Shown here in pieces: positions 38,758 to 48,335 of a DNA stretch of 64,000 nucleotides. Every line of letters begins with the position of its first letter. The stretch's first letter is position 1. The notes under the pieces were generated by a model. The model was not told the origin of the DNA, did not search any database, and saw only the letters and a list, made by a program, of their open reading frames with translations. Origin of the DNA: Lentzea kentuckyensis (GTDB lineage: Bacteria > Actinomycetota > Actinomycetes > Mycobacteriales > Pseudonocardiaceae). Location: assembly GCF_002150765.1 (NCBI RefSeq), contig NZ_MUYM01000002.1:43887-107886 (forward strand). Direction: 5' to 3'. The translations under genes were made by a program, and so were the position numbers.

Positions 38758-38841
38758 GCCGCACACTCCCAGGAAACTCGCTCTTGACGGCCACTGGTCA
38801 GGCAGCCTACCGGCGAGAGGATTAGTGATGCGTGTGGTCGT

Positions 38842-39201
38842 TCAGTCCTCGTGCGGATCAGGCAATACCCGCAGGTGACCACGCCTCTGCGTGCCGATGG
38901 GCACATCCGGCATCTTCGGGGTCACATCAGCCCGCCCAGCCTCACGAACGGCCTCAGCCAACGCCGTCAAATCATCCACACTGGGCTCGGGCGCCGCGAA
39001 CTCACCCTGATGCCTGACGACCTCCCACCCGCGCGGCGCCGTGAGCCGCAACGCGTGCTCCTCACACAGGTCGTAGCTGTGCGGTTCGGAGTACGTAGCG
39101 AGCGGTCCGACGACTGCGGTGGAGTCCGCATAGGCGTAGGTGAGCGTGGCGACAGCCGGGTTAGCACACCCGGTTCGCGAGCACCGTCTCACGCTCCGCA
39201 C
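38842..39201 (-). CDS. DUF3499 protein (Rv3258c-type)
   Basis: 119 residues. Starts MRSVRRCSRTGCANPAVATL, with a zinc-ribbon-like pair Cys7/Cys12, then DLCEEHALRLTAPRGWEVVR. It is the conserved actinobacterial DUF3499 family, function unknown. GTG at 39201, where the family begins; upstream extension is rejected. It diverges from the zincin-like gene and precedes manB in the same direction with an 84-bp gap. Confidence 0.88.
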   Translation of the reverse strand: MRSVRRCSRTGCANPAVATLTYAYADSTAVVGPLATYSEPHSYDLCEEHALRLTAPRGWEVVRHQGEFAAPEPSVDDLTALAEAVREAGRADVTPKMPDVPIGTQRRGHLRVLPDPHED

Positions 39202-39294
39202 GATCGGGGACGATAGCGCGTCCACGTGAGCCTGTGTGTGAGGCACGCTGTGTTTCCTCCCCGGCAGCAGCAACTAGGCTGCTCTGTTGTGGTG

Positions 39295-39738
39295 ATGGCA
39301 AGGGGTTCACGGCGACAGGACTCGCCGCGTCGACGCAACCGCGACCGACACGGCCGAGGCCTGCGCGGCCCGCTCTACCCAGCCACGCTCCCAGCGGCCC
39401 GCTCCCGAGCCGAACGCTTCGACGCCCTGGTCATAGAGGCCCTGGAACCCATCGAAGCCCGCTGGCGAACCGAGCTGACCCAACTGGACGTGGCCGTCGA
39501 CGACGTCCCCGACGTCCAGGTAGAGGGCGAAGACGGCGTGGTGGAAGACGGCAACGTCCCCCTGGCCCGCCTGCTCCCAGCAGGCTCGGACCAACGTGCC
39601 CGAATCGTTCTCTACCGCCGCCCGCTGGAGGCACGCGCGAAGGACGGCGCCGACCTCGCGGACCTGGTGCACGACGTTCTGGTCGAACAGGTGGCGAACT
39701 ACCTGGGCCTGGACCCGGACGTGATCGACGAGGGCTGA
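39295..39738 (+). CDS. Zincin-like metallopeptidase-family protein, active site degenerate
   Basis: 147 residues. Basic N-terminus (RGSRRQDSPRRRNRDRHGRG), then the conserved body AERFDALVIEALEPIEARW and RIVLYRRPLEARA. The helix where the HExxH zinc motif should lie reads DLVHDVLVEQVANYLGLDPD, with both ligand His lost; only an upstream His remains. It is the Rv3259/DUF1025-type protein of this locus, so probably not a peptidase. ATG at 39295; tagGCT about 15 bp upstream looks like a -10 hexamer, so it may be leaderless or nearly so. Confidence 0.78.
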   Translation: MARGSRRQDSPRRRNRDRHGRGLRGPLYPATLPAARSRAERFDALVIEALEPIEARWRTELTQLDVAVDDVPDVQVEGEDGVVEDGNVPLARLLPAGSDQRARIVLYRRPLEARAKDGADLADLVHDVLVEQVANYLGLDPDVIDEG

Positions 39739-39831
39739 TCACCCCTCGCACGACTCGGGAGTGGCAGCTCTCACACCTCGGCTGGCGACGCCGGAGACGA
39801 GCTGCTTTCGCATGCGGTCCGGGTAGGTCCC

Positions 39832-39846
39832 GTCACGAGTCGTGAC
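39832..39846. terminator. 15-bp palindrome between convergent genes
   Basis: gtcacga and its complement around a single G, between the zincin-like gene and the convergent giant glycosyltransferase. A weak bidirectional terminator or a protein site. Confidence 0.35.
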
Positions 39847-39897
39847 ACAGCGCTCGCCGCGCTCCGGCGCACACAACGCAAGCGGCCACCCGCAAGA

Positions 39898-42800
39898 TCA
39901 CCCCCGCCGCCTCCCAGGCACCGCCGTCAACAACGTGAACAAAGCCGCGGCAGCCTGAGCCAAAAGCAGGAAATCCCGCAAAGTCCCAGCCATCTCAACC
40001 CGAACCTCAGCATCAGACCCAGGCAACGGCACCCCCACCAAATGCCCCCAAGCCCGCACCACCGGCACCTGAACCCCGTCCACAGAAACCGTCCACCCAG
40101 GCTCGTCCTCAGCGGCCAAAACGAGCACCCGCCCCTCCCCGCCAGGAGAAACCTTCACCGCCACATCAGGCAACGACAGGTTCACCGGCGAAACCCCGGC
40201 AGCGGCCAACTCGGCCGGCGGCTCCCCACCGGTCCGAGCCCGCCGAGCCAGATCAGGCGCCAGCAACACCCCGGTGTCCGCCGCAAACCGCAACCGCAAA
40301 ACCGGCCGCCCGTCCGAAGCGCCAGGGGCCACCGACACCAGTTCCCCAGCCGCTGACCGGACCCGCGAAGCAGCCTCCTCCGACGGCAACACCACGAACG
40401 ACACCCCGGACGAAGCCGCCTGAGCCAAGGTCAGCTTCACCGCCTCAGGTGCCCCATCCAGCAACGACGTGTTCCACCGCCGCAACCGAGCAGGCGACGA
40501 CACAGTCGGCACCAGGTCGTCATCCCCGAACGCCGGCATCCGCCCAGCAACCTGCCGCACAGAAGGCCCAAGAATCAGCACAGACCGCCCAGTCCGCTCC
40601 AACTCGGCAGTCAACGACTCAGACAACCGAGTCCCGCCATCAGCCTTCAACGGCCCCGAACGCAGATCCAGGAACCCAGCCACCCCGAGGCTGACCAACG
40701 TCACAACACCAACGACGTACACAGCCCGCCGAACCCGAGCCTGCCCAGCCACACCAGGCGGCACCCCGCGCTGACACCCGGCGAGCACCACACACACGAG
40801 CCCCCACGCCAAGACAACCAACGGCGTCCCAGGCCAAGCCTTAACAGCAGCAGTAGCGGCCAACGAGCCGATAGCCAGGACGATCACCAACAGCCCAGGC
40901 AGCATCGCAGCGTTGGGCCGCAGCACCGCAGCAGCAAACGCAGCCGCCACGAACACCGAGCACACGATCAGATTCGGTGGCGGCGACTCGAAGGCCGCCC
41001 CGAGCCCGTTCAGCACCTTCTCCGGGTGTTGCAGCAAAACCGCAGGCCAGGGCAACAGCAACGCCATCGGCAACAACACGATGGCGAACAGCGCCGCGAT
41101 CCGCCGAGCCCCGCCGGACACCGCGACGAACCCGGCCAGCGCCCCGACGATCACCACCACGTGGGTCAACGGCGAGAAGGCACCCAACACCGCGACGCCG
41201 ATCGCGGTGCCTGAAGCCATCGGCAGCCACGCGTGAGTTGAAGAAGCGCGCAAGACCGCGTACACGCCGGCGAACACCACTGGCGTCACGACGTGGACGA
41301 CGACGACGTCCAGCCGGCCCTCGGACACGGCCGTGGTGGCGACGGGCAACAACCCGTAGAAAGCCGCCACCACCGCGCGCACGGAACGCCGCACGCGCAT
41401 GCCGCGTGACGCGATGTAGGCCGACAACGCGGCGAGGGGGATATCGCCGAGCAACAGCAGTGCGACGGCGAACGACGGGCCGCCGGGGATCAACCCCAAC
41501 ACCGCCAACGCGGCCGGAGCCGGGGCCGCGGTGCCGCCGGACACCGGGTGCCAGGAAGCGAGGTACTCGGACCACACCGACCCGGCCGAGCCGACGGGCA
41601 GCAGCCGCCCGCCCGCGAGCGAGAGCCCGAGCCGGGACCAGTTGGCCACCACCGCGACAACGGACAACCCGAGCAACAGCAGCACCGGCGGCGCCAGCAA
41701 CAAGGACCGCAGCACGCGTGACTGGTCGACCTCGACGAAGACCATGCCGGACGAGGCACGCGGCCCTGGCGACGGACGGGGCTTCGGTGACGGACGCAGT
41801 GCGCCGGGCAGTGCGGCGTCCACCGGAACCACGACCGGCGGACGGCGCAGACCGGCGACGTGCGGGCGGCCGCGGGACGCACCGGCGGGCAGGGCGGCGG
41901 GGCCGAACGCGCGAGGGTCCACTTCGGACGGTTCGAGCCATGCCGAACTGGCGTCGGCTGCGGGCAAACGACCGAGAGCCGCGTCGGCTTCGACACGGCG
42001 GCGGATCAGGAACGTCGCACCGGCGCGCACGGCGTTGCGAAACCTGGTGAGTCTGCTGGTGAAGAGGCCGCGCACGACGACGGAACCGCGGCGCGCGCGG
42101 CGTCCTTCCAGCAGCCGGCCTCGGGTCAGGAGGTAGCGGGCGGCGCCGACTTCGGCGTGTGCGTCCGCGAAACGCCGGAGGAACAAGAAGCCCAGGGCGC
42201 GCAGCAGCGACAGGACGAGCAGTCGCGGAAGTCCGATGAGGAAGGACAAAGCTGAACAATTGACCAAGAAGGTGCGCATGCCGTGCGCGCGGTCGACGCC
42301 ACGAAAGGACGGGCCAGGACGCGCCATCGTCGCGTCCAGCCGACGTGCGCCTCTGGTCGCGGCGCGGGCGTGCCGCATGCGGGCGACCGGAACGCACAGC
42401 ACCAGATGGCCGGCCACGTTCGCGCGCCAGCCGAAGTCGACGTCGTCGCGCAGCAGCGGCATCGCCTCGTCGTAGCCGCCCAGCGCGTGCCAGACCTCAC
42501 GCCTGATCAGCGAACCCGCCGACGAGACCGCGAGGACCTCGGTGCTCTGCTGGAACGACGCGGAAGGCTCCGCGGACGACAGGCCCGTCTGCCGATGTCC
42601 TGATGAGTCCGTCGACAAACCTGCCTCGACGACAAGGCGAGAATCCACCCAATCGAGGCACAGCGGGCCCAGCACGGCAGCCGAAGGCGACACCTCGGCC
42701 GCGGTGAGCAGAGCGGCCAGGCAGTCGGGTTCGGGCGCGCTGTCGTCGTGCAGCAACCACAGCCATTTGCCGGGGTCGCCCCACCGTTCGACGGCGTGCC

Positions 42801-43056
42801 CGACCGCGATGCGGACGGCGGTGCCGAAACCCGTGCCGCGAGGCACGGTCAGCACGCCGTCCAGCAGATCTTCGGCCTCCGCCAGCACTTTCGCCGTCCG
42901 GTCGGTTGATCCGGTGTCGACCGCGATCACGTGCCGAGGGCGAATTCGCTGACGCCGCAACGCGGACAGCGCCGTGCTGAGCCACTGGTCGCCGTCGTGG
43001 CAGACCAGGACGCACAGCACCGGCGCCGTCCGGAGCCTCGGGTGAGGACTTGTCAC
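39898..43056 (-). CDS. Giant membrane glycosyltransferase (GT2)
   Basis: 1052 residues. N-terminal GT-A domain (about 1-300) with VLVCHDGDQW, VIAVDTGSTDRT, LLHDDSAPEPD (DDS metal site) and DEAMPLLRDDVDFGWR. After a Pro/Arg-rich linker, about 12 transmembrane segments follow (about 455-820), then an extracytoplasmic beta-rich domain and a last helix (FLLLAQAAAALFTLLTAV). This architecture belongs to polyprenyl-linked sugar transfer across the membrane. It likely extends an envelope glycan; the acceptor is unknown. GTG start at 43056. It sits before whiB2 as in relatives. Confidence 0.85.
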   Translation of the reverse strand: MTSPHPRLRTAPVLCVLVCHDGDQWLSTALSALRRQRIRPRHVIAVDTGSTDRTAKVLAEAEDLLDGVLTVPRGTGFGTAVRIAVGHAVERWGDPGKWLWLLHDDSAPEPDCLAALLTAAEVSPSAAVLGPLCLDWVDSRLVVEAGLSTDSSGHRQTGLSSAEPSASFQQSTEVLAVSSAGSLIRREVWHALGGYDEAMPLLRDDVDFGWRANVAGHLVLCVPVARMRHARAATRGARRLDATMARPGPSFRGVDRAHGMRTFLVNCSALSFLIGLPRLLVLSLLRALGFLFLRRFADAHAEVGAARYLLTRGRLLEGRRARRGSVVVRGLFTSRLTRFRNAVRAGATFLIRRRVEADAALGRLPAADASSAWLEPSEVDPRAFGPAALPAGASRGRPHVAGLRRPPVVVPVDAALPGALRPSPKPRPSPGPRASSGMVFVEVDQSRVLRSLLLAPPVLLLLGLSVVAVVANWSRLGLSLAGGRLLPVGSAGSVWSEYLASWHPVSGGTAAPAPAALAVLGLIPGGPSFAVALLLLGDIPLAALSAYIASRGMRVRRSVRAVVAAFYGLLPVATTAVSEGRLDVVVVHVVTPVVFAGVYAVLRASSTHAWLPMASGTAIGVAVLGAFSPLTHVVVIVGALAGFVAVSGGARRIAALFAIVLLPMALLLPWPAVLLQHPEKVLNGLGAAFESPPPNLIVCSVFVAAAFAAAVLRPNAAMLPGLLVIVLAIGSLAATAAVKAWPGTPLVVLAWGLVCVVLAGCQRGVPPGVAGQARVRRAVYVVGVVTLVSLGVAGFLDLRSGPLKADGGTRLSESLTAELERTGRSVLILGPSVRQVAGRMPAFGDDDLVPTVSSPARLRRWNTSLLDGAPEAVKLTLAQAASSGVSFVVLPSEEAASRVRSAAGELVSVAPGASDGRPVLRLRFAADTGVLLAPDLARRARTGGEPPAELAAAGVSPVNLSLPDVAVKVSPGGEGRVLVLAAEDEPGWTVSVDGVQVPVVRAWGHLVGVPLPGSDAEVRVEMAGTLRDFLLLAQAAAALFTLLTAVPGRRRG

Positions 43057-43087
43057 GTCCTCAAGTTAAGGCACAAAGATCACGCTT

Positions 43088-43393
43088 CTAGACGGCTCGC
43101 TTCTTCAGTTTGCGGCGTTCTCTCTCCGAGAGACCGCCCCAGATGCCGAAGCGTTCGTCGTGCTGGAGTGCGTACTCAAGGCACTCCGAACGCACCTCGC
43201 AGCCCAGGCAGATGCGCTTGGCCTCCCGCGTCGAACCACCCTTTTCGGGGAAGAACGCCTCGGGATCCGTCTGGGCGCACAGCGCGCGCTCCTGCCAGTC
43301 CTGCTCGTCGGCAGGGTCGAACAGGTACGACAGCTCGCCCTGCACGACCGGCTGCGTGACGTGATCTTCTTCGAGCTCTTCGAATTCCTGCAT
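43088..43393 (-). CDS. whiB2: WhiB-family iron-sulphur regulator (WhiB2-like)
   Basis: 101 residues. Four Cys ligands: Cys39 (ALCAQTD), Cys62, Cys65 and Cys71 (ICLGCEVRSEC) bind a 4Fe-4S cluster; the GIWGG motif (84-88) and basic tail RERRKLKKRAV contact DNA and sigma factor. WhiB2 (WhmD) acts in cell division and septation in mycobacteria and in sporulation in streptomycetes. ATG at 43393 with gaggagg upstream; the longer frame is rejected. Locus agrees with the mycobacterial whiB2 position near fbiA. Confidence 0.9.
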   Translation of the reverse strand: MQEFEELEEDHVTQPVVQGELSYLFDPADEQDWQERALCAQTDPEAFFPEKGGSTREAKRICLGCEVRSECLEYALQHDERFGIWGGLSERERRKLKKRAV

Positions 43394-43638
43394 TTCGTCC
43401 GCCTCCTCGCCTTCCGCTCTCCCCGGTTGGCGGACGCCAGACGCCGTTCCCACAACGACGAATGACACCGATGTGATTACACCTGCGTCACAGCGGGCGG
43501 TCAAGCGGAGTCCACACGTCGGGGGATATTCGCGCGGATGGCCGCAAAAACCTTGACTGGCAGCACAGACAGTGATTCAGGTGTCGCAAAGGGTCCCCGA
43601 ACAGCCCACAGCGCCAGCCGACACGCCACACTGGTGGG

Positions 43639-44394
43639 GTGAAGCGATCAGCGGTACGCCCCAGTCCACTGTTCCTCGGCCTGCTCGCGGCAACCGTCGC
43701 CGGCGGGGCCATCACCCTGCTCGAAGGCGACGTCGCCATCATCTCGGGCACCATCCTCTTCGTACTCGCCGGGTGGGCGGTGACGCTGTGCCTGCACGAG
43801 TTCGGGCACGCCGCCGTCGCGTACAAGGGCGGCGATTTTTCGGTACGCGACAAGGGTTATCTGACCCTCGACATCCGCCGTTACACCGACCCGGTGCTGA
43901 GCATCCTGCTGCCGCTGGTGCTGCTCGCGTTCGGCGGAATCCCGCTGCCGGGCGGCGCGGTGTGGATCAACCACCACGCGCTGCGGTCGAAGAAGATCGA
44001 GTCGTTGGTCTCACTCGCCGGACCGGTCATGAACCTCGTGATCGGCGTGCTGCTTGCGTTGATCGTCACACTGTTCTCGCCGCCGCTCGCGCTCGCCGGC
44101 GCGATTTCGTACCTGGCCTTGTTGCAGGTGATCGCGTTCGTGCTGAACATCCTGCCGATTCCCGGTCTGGACGGCTGGGGTGTTTTGGAACCGTTCATGT
44201 CGCCGCAGGCACAACAGTTCGGTGCGAAGGCACGGCCGTGGGCGCCGCTGATCCTGTTCGCCGTGCTGATCGGCTTCGCCGAGGTCAACAGGTTGTTCTT
44301 CCAGGCGGCGGCGACGGTGTTCGAGGCCGTCGGCGGCGACACGAGCGCGGCGGGTTCCGGCGTGGCCGCGTTCATGTTCTGGCGCTACCTGTAG
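43639..44394 (+). CDS. Site-2 protease-family membrane metalloprotease
   Basis: 251 residues, six or so hydrophobic segments. The zinc motif HEFGH (53-57) lies in the second, and NILPIPGLDGWG (about 167-178) is the second conserved motif of M50 peptidases. Cleaves substrates inside the membrane, such as anti-sigma factors; target unknown. GTG start at 43639, 245 bp from whiB2, facing away. It precedes fbiA by 33 bp, so might be co-expressed. Confidence 0.88.
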   Translation: MKRSAVRPSPLFLGLLAATVAGGAITLLEGDVAIISGTILFVLAGWAVTLCLHEFGHAAVAYKGGDFSVRDKGYLTLDIRRYTDPVLSILLPLVLLAFGGIPLPGGAVWINHHALRSKKIESLVSLAGPVMNLVIGVLLALIVTLFSPPLALAGAISYLALLQVIAFVLNILPIPGLDGWGVLEPFMSPQAQQFGAKARPWAPLILFAVLIGFAEVNRLFFQAAATVFEAVGGDTSAAGSGVAAFMFWRYL

Positions 44395-44427
44395 GCACGC
44401 CGAGCCGCTGTGGAAGCATGGGACGGC

Positions 44428-45402
44428 GTGAAGGTCGTAGCACTGGTCGGCGGAGTCGGCGGCGCGAGGTTCCTGCAAGGGCTCAAGCAACTGGCACTGT
44501 CACATAAAGCATGGGAAGCCGACGTCACCGCGGTGGTGAACACCGGCGATGACGTGTGGATGCACGGGCTGCGCATCACCCCTGACCTCGACACCTGCAT
44601 GTACACGCTGGGCGGTGGCATCGACACCGAACGCGGCTGGGGCCGCGCGGGTGAGTCGTGGACCGTCAAGGAGGAGCTGGCCGCGTACGGCGCCGAGCCG
44701 ACGTGGTTCGGGCTCGGCGACCGGGACATCGCGACGCACCTGGTCCGCACCAGGATGCTGCGCGCGGGCTACCCGCTGTCGGCCGTGACCGAGGCGCTGT
44801 GCGACCGGTGGCAGCCGGGCGTGCGGCTGCTGCCGATGTCCGACGACCGGGTGGAGACGCACGTCGTCGTCGAGCTGGACGGCGAACCGAAGGCCATCCA
44901 CTTCCAGGAGTGGTGGGTCAAGCACCGTGCGGCACTGCCCGCGCGGTCGTTCGCGTTCGTCGGTGCCGAGACCGCCACCGCCGGGCCTGGCGTGCTGGAC
45001 GCGATCGCCGAGGCCGACGCCGTGGTGCTGGCCCCGTCGAACCCGGTCGTGAGCATCGGCACGATCCTGAACGTGCCCGGCGTGCGCGACGCGCTGCGCA
45101 AGACCGATGCGGGTGTCGTGGGCCTGTCCCCCATCATCGGCGGGAAACCGTTGCGGGGCATGGCGGACGCTTGTTTGGACGCGATCGGTGTGGAGACCTC
45201 CGCCGAGGCCGTCGGACGGCTCTACGGCTCCCGCAAGTGCTCGGAGGACGGCATTCTGGACGCGTGGCTGGTGCACACCGGCGACCGCGCCGACGTGCCC
45301 GGTGTCGCGGTTCGCGCGGTTCCGCTGCTGATGTCCGATGTGGACGCCACGGCGCAGATGGCCCGTGCCGCGCTGGAGCTGGCCGGAGTCGACGTTGACT
45401 GA
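44428..45402 (+). CDS. fbiA: FbiA, 2-phospho-L-lactate transferase
   Basis: 324 residues. Joins the lactyl/phosphoenolpyruvyl-derived guanylylated unit to FO to give (dehydro-)F420-0. Begins [19 protein letters not shown] (nucleotide-binding Gly-rich loop), with [34 protein letters not shown] and [14 protein letters not shown]. These are CofD/FbiA signatures. GTG at 44428. Its stop overlaps the fbiB start by eight bases. In mycobacteria fbiA and fbiB also form one operon next to whiB2. Confidence 0.95.
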   Translation: MKVVALVGGVGGARFLQGLKQLALSHKAWEADVTAVVNTGDDVWMHGLRITPDLDTCMYTLGGGIDTERGWGRAGESWTVKEELAAYGAEPTWFGLGDRDIATHLVRTRMLRAGYPLSAVTEALCDRWQPGVRLLPMSDDRVETHVVVELDGEPKAIHFQEWWVKHRAALPARSFAFVGAETATAGPGVLDAIAEADAVVLAPSNPVVSIGTILNVPGVRDALRKTDAGVVGLSPIIGGKPLRGMADACLDAIGVETSAEAVGRLYGSRKCSEDGILDAWLVHTGDRADVPGVAVRAVPLLMSDVDATAQMARAALELAGVDVD

Positions 45403-46717
45403 CCACGCCGCGGCGGCGCTCGAGCTGCTGCCGGTATCGGGGCTGCCGGAATTTCGCCCCGGCGACGACCTGGCCGGCGCGATCGCTGCCGCCGCGCCCT
45501 GGCTGCGCGACGGCGACGTGCTGGTCGTGACGTCCAAGATCCTGTCCAAAGTGGAGGGAAGGCTGGTTCGTGTTCCCGCCGACCTGGAGGAACGGGACCG
45601 GATCCGGCGCGAGCACGTCGACGCGGAGTCGGTGCGGGTGCTCGCCCGCAGGATGCGCACGCTGATCACCGAGAACAAGCTCGGCATCGTGCAGGCCGCG
45701 TCCGGGGTCGACGCCTCGAACGTGGCCGGCGACGAGATCGCGCTGCTCCCGGTCGACCCGGACGGATCGGCGGCGTCGCTGCGCCGCGCGTTGAAGAGCC
45801 TGCTCGGCGTCGAGATCGCCGTGGTCGTCACGGACACGATGGGCCGCGCGTGGCGGATCGGGCAGACCGACGCCGCGATCGGCTCGTCCGGCATCCGCGT
45901 GCTGCACGACTACGCGGGCTCGGTCGACCAGCACGGCAACGAGCTCGCGGTGACGATGGTCGCGATCGCCGACGAGATCGCGGCCGCCGCTGACCTGGTG
46001 AAGGGCAAGCTCGGCGCGGTGCCGGTGGCGGTGCTGCGCGGGTTCGAGGTGGTCGACGACGGTTCCACGGCGCGTGACCTCACCCGGCCGACCGAGGAGG
46101 ACCTGTTCCGGCTCGGCACCGAGGAGGCGCTGGCCCAGGGCAGGGCCGAGGCCGTGCTGATGCGTCGATCTGTGCGGTTCTACTCCTCCGAACCGGTTGA
46201 TCTAGCCGTGCTGAAGCGTGCGGTCGGTGCGGCGTTGACCGCGCCCGCGCCGCACCACACGAAGCCGCTGCGGTTCGTGCTGGTGCGGGAGAAGCGCTCG
46301 GAGTTGCTGCGGGCGATGCGCGAGCAGTGGACGGCCGATCTGCGCGGCGACGGGTTCACCGAGGAGCAGATCGAGCGCCGGCTGCGGCGGGGTGACCTGC
46401 TGGTCGAGGCGCCGGAGATCGTGGTGCCGTTCCTGGTCCGCGACGGGTCGCACGCGTATCCCGATCCGCGCAGGTCCGAGGCCGAGAAGACGATGTTCAC
46501 GGTCGCCGGTGGCGCCGCCGTGCAGGGTCTGCTGGTGGCGCTGGCGGCCGAGGGCCTCGGCTCGTGCTGGGTGTCGTCGACGATCTTCTGCGCGGACGTC
46601 GTGCGTTCCGTGCTGGGTGTACCTGAGGACTGGGAGCCGCTGGGCGCCGTGGCGGTCGGGCACCCGACCGAGCCGCTGACGCCGCGCGAGCCGTTGGAAG
46701 GACTGATCGAGCTTTGA
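45395..46717 (+). CDS. fbiB: FbiB, bifunctional F420 gamma-glutamyl ligase and FMN-dependent reductase
   Basis: 440 residues. N-terminal CofE domain (about 1-245: [46 protein letters not shown]) adds glutamates to F420-0. The C-terminal nitroreductase-like domain (about 255-440: [25 protein letters not shown], then [15 protein letters not shown]) reduces dehydro-F420-0. The start is the TTG at 45395, with ggag six bases upstream, inside the fbiA end. The stop shares bases with the Nudix start TTGA. Confidence 0.95.
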   Translation: MTDHAAAALELLPVSGLPEFRPGDDLAGAIAAAAPWLRDGDVLVVTSKILSKVEGRLVRVPADLEERDRIRREHVDAESVRVLARRMRTLITENKLGIVQAASGVDASNVAGDEIALLPVDPDGSAASLRRALKSLLGVEIAVVVTDTMGRAWRIGQTDAAIGSSGIRVLHDYAGSVDQHGNELAVTMVAIADEIAAAADLVKGKLGAVPVAVLRGFEVVDDGSTARDLTRPTEEDLFRLGTEEALAQGRAEAVLMRRSVRFYSSEPVDLAVLKRAVGAALTAPAPHHTKPLRFVLVREKRSELLRAMREQWTADLRGDGFTEEQIERRLRRGDLLVEAPEIVVPFLVRDGSHAYPDPRRSEAEKTMFTVAGGAAVQGLLVALAAEGLGSCWVSSTIFCADVVRSVLGVPEDWEPLGAVAVGHPTEPLTPREPLEGLIEL

Positions 46718-47241
46718 CACTGCACGCCGACGCGGTCTCGACGCTGAGCCGATTCGCCGGACAGGACGCTTTGCGCGAGGCCTACCTGGGCTTCCTGGCG
46801 GCTCGTGAGGACGCCTGCCGGCGTTCTTGCGAGCCTGGGCACCTCACCGCCTCCGCTCTGGTCCTGGACGCCACCGGGGAGCACGCGTTGCTGACGCTGC
46901 ACCCGCGGGTGGGCCGGTGGCTGCAGCTCGGCGGCCACTGCGAGCCGGAGGACGTGTCGCTGGCCGCGGCCGCGTTGCGCGAGGCGACCGAGGAGTCGGG
47001 CATGCGCGGGCTGCGCATCGAGCCGATGCCGATCCACCTCGACGTGCACCCGATCACGTGCTCGCTCGGCAAGCCGACGCGGCACTTCGACGTGCGGTTC
47101 CTGGTGCGCGCACCCGTTGGCGCGCAGCCGGTCCGCTCGGCCGAGTCGATCGACCTGCAGTGGTGGCCGCTGGACGGGTTGCCGGACAACGTGGACGACC
47201 TGCACCCGTTGATCGAAAGCGCTCTGGCCCGCCTCCGCTGA
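46714..47241 (+). CDS. Nudix hydrolase coupled to fbiAB
   Basis: 175 residues. Nudix box [25 protein letters not shown], summarised: GG at its start and REATEE at its end (region about 72-96), with one residue more than the canonical box between the acidic residue and the Arg. TTG start at 46714 overlapping fbiB by 4 bp. Hydrolyses a nucleoside-diphosphate-type bond, substrate unknown. The tight coupling to fbiB hints at a role in F420 or flavin metabolism, but that is inference. The palindromic element begins 9 bp beyond its stop. Confidence 0.85.
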   Translation: MTLHADAVSTLSRFAGQDALREAYLGFLAAREDACRRSCEPGHLTASALVLDATGEHALLTLHPRVGRWLQLGGHCEPEDVSLAAAALREATEESGMRGLRIEPMPIHLDVHPITCSLGKPTRHFDVRFLVRAPVGAQPVRSAESIDLQWWPLDGLPDNVDDLHPLIESALARLR

Positions 47242-47249
47242 CGGCTGCT

Positions 47250-47379
47250 GGCGTCTGCAAGTACCACCAACCCAACATCAACAGGCTCGTAACTACCCCC
47301 AACCTGTTCGGCGATCGCCGAACAGGTTGGGGGTAGTTACAGGTGCTTTGATCATGACTTGGTGGTACTTGCAGACGCC
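47250..47379. repeat. 130-bp nested palindrome
   Basis: Outer arms of 21 bp (47250-47270 and 47359-47379; ggcgtctgcaagtaccacca) are exact complements. A 52-bp perfect palindrome (47289-47340) sits at the same centre (47314.5), and the intervening 18-bp flanks share only a short symmetric core (atcaa). It fills the gap between the convergent Nudix and glycosylase genes, with 8 and 2 bp left over. It resembles a foldback MITE or a bidirectional terminator. A related 48-bp version is at 58348-58395. Confidence 0.92.
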
Positions 47380-47381
47380 GT

Positions 47382-48329
47382 TCAAAGCTTGCGGTAGTCG
47401 CGGGGGGAGAACCTCGGGGCTCGGCGTGGGCGGCGCAGGCCCGCGGCCTCCACGTACATGACCGCGCGGTGACGCTGCGGCTTGTAGGGCGCCAGCAGCT
47501 CCATCATGCCGTCGTCATCGGTCGGCGTGCCGGTCAACGCCCAGCCGACGTTCTTCGCGACGTGGAAGTCGCCGACGCTGACGGCGTCCGGGTCGCCCCA
47601 GGACCGTTGCGCCACCTCGGCGGACGTCCACACGCCGATGCCGGGCACCTTTTCCAGCAACTCACGGCTGCGCATCTCGGCCGCCTTCTCCAGCCGGTGC
47701 GCGACCTGGGCGGCGTTGATCAACGTGCGTCTGCGCGCGCCGTCGAGCCCGCACTGGTGCCACTCCCAGTCCTGCAGGCCCAGCAACCTGTGCGGCGTCG
47801 GCGGAACCTTGAGTTTGAGCGGCCCCGGTGCGGGCTCGCCGAAGCGACGCCCCAGTTCGCGCCACGTCCGGAACGCCTCCGTGCCGGTGACCTTCTGCTC
47901 CAGGATCGAGGCGAACAGCAGGTCCCAAACCCGCCCGGTAGAGCCGAGCCGCAACCCCGGCCGTCGCCGCCGGGCCTCGGCGATCACGGGGTGGTGGGCG
48001 ACGAACTCGTCCACCGGGTCGTCCGCGCCGAGCAGGGCGGGCAGGCCGTCCAGCAGCCACTGCCCGCCCTCACCCCACGCTTCGGCCTCCACGGTGTCGG
48101 TGCGCCGGATGTGGATCGTGCCGGGCCCGCACGGCGTGTTCGCCGCGAACCAGACGCCGCCCTCCGTGCTGAAGGACGGATCGCCTGGGCCTCGGCGCAG
48201 CGTGCCGAGGATCGCGCCGAGGTCCAGTGGGAACGGCGGTGTCCAGGACCTGGTGGGCATCTGGATCACCCGGCCCGCAGCGCAGCGGCCTGAGCGCCGC
48301 TCCCCAACCCGAGGAGCGGCGGTGTCCAC
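47382..48329 (-). CDS. DNA-3-methyladenine glycosylase II (AlkA-like)
   Basis: 315 residues. HhH-GPD fold: LLFASILEQKVTGTEAFRTWR, then the helix-hairpin-helix LLEKVPGIGVWTSAEVAQRSWG with the catalytic Asp in AVSVGDFHV. Removes alkylated bases from DNA. Start GTG at 48329 directly after the stop of the pyrophosphorylase (taggagagt in between gives the ribosome-binding site), so it is likely co-transcribed; later codons at 48269 and 48260 are possible. Its end abuts the palindromic element. Confidence 0.88.
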   Translation of the reverse strand: MDTAAPRVGERRSGRCAAGRVIQMPTRSWTPPFPLDLGAILGTLRRGPGDPSFSTEGGVWFAANTPCGPGTIHIRRTDTVEAEAWGEGGQWLLDGLPALLGADDPVDEFVAHHPVIAEARRRRPGLRLGSTGRVWDLLFASILEQKVTGTEAFRTWRELGRRFGEPAPGPLKLKVPPTPHRLLGLQDWEWHQCGLDGARRRTLINAAQVAHRLEKAAEMRSRELLEKVPGIGVWTSAEVAQRSWGDPDAVSVGDFHVAKNVGWALTGTPTDDDGMMELLAPYKPQRHRAVMYVEAAGLRRPRRAPRFSPRDYRKL

Positions 48330-48335
48330 ACTCTC

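Noticed and set aside
40841-42397. Long minus-strand frame inside the giant glycosyltransferase, and a plus-strand frame at 40977-42050
   Set aside because: Arg-rich shadow translations of the GC-rich membrane-protein gene.
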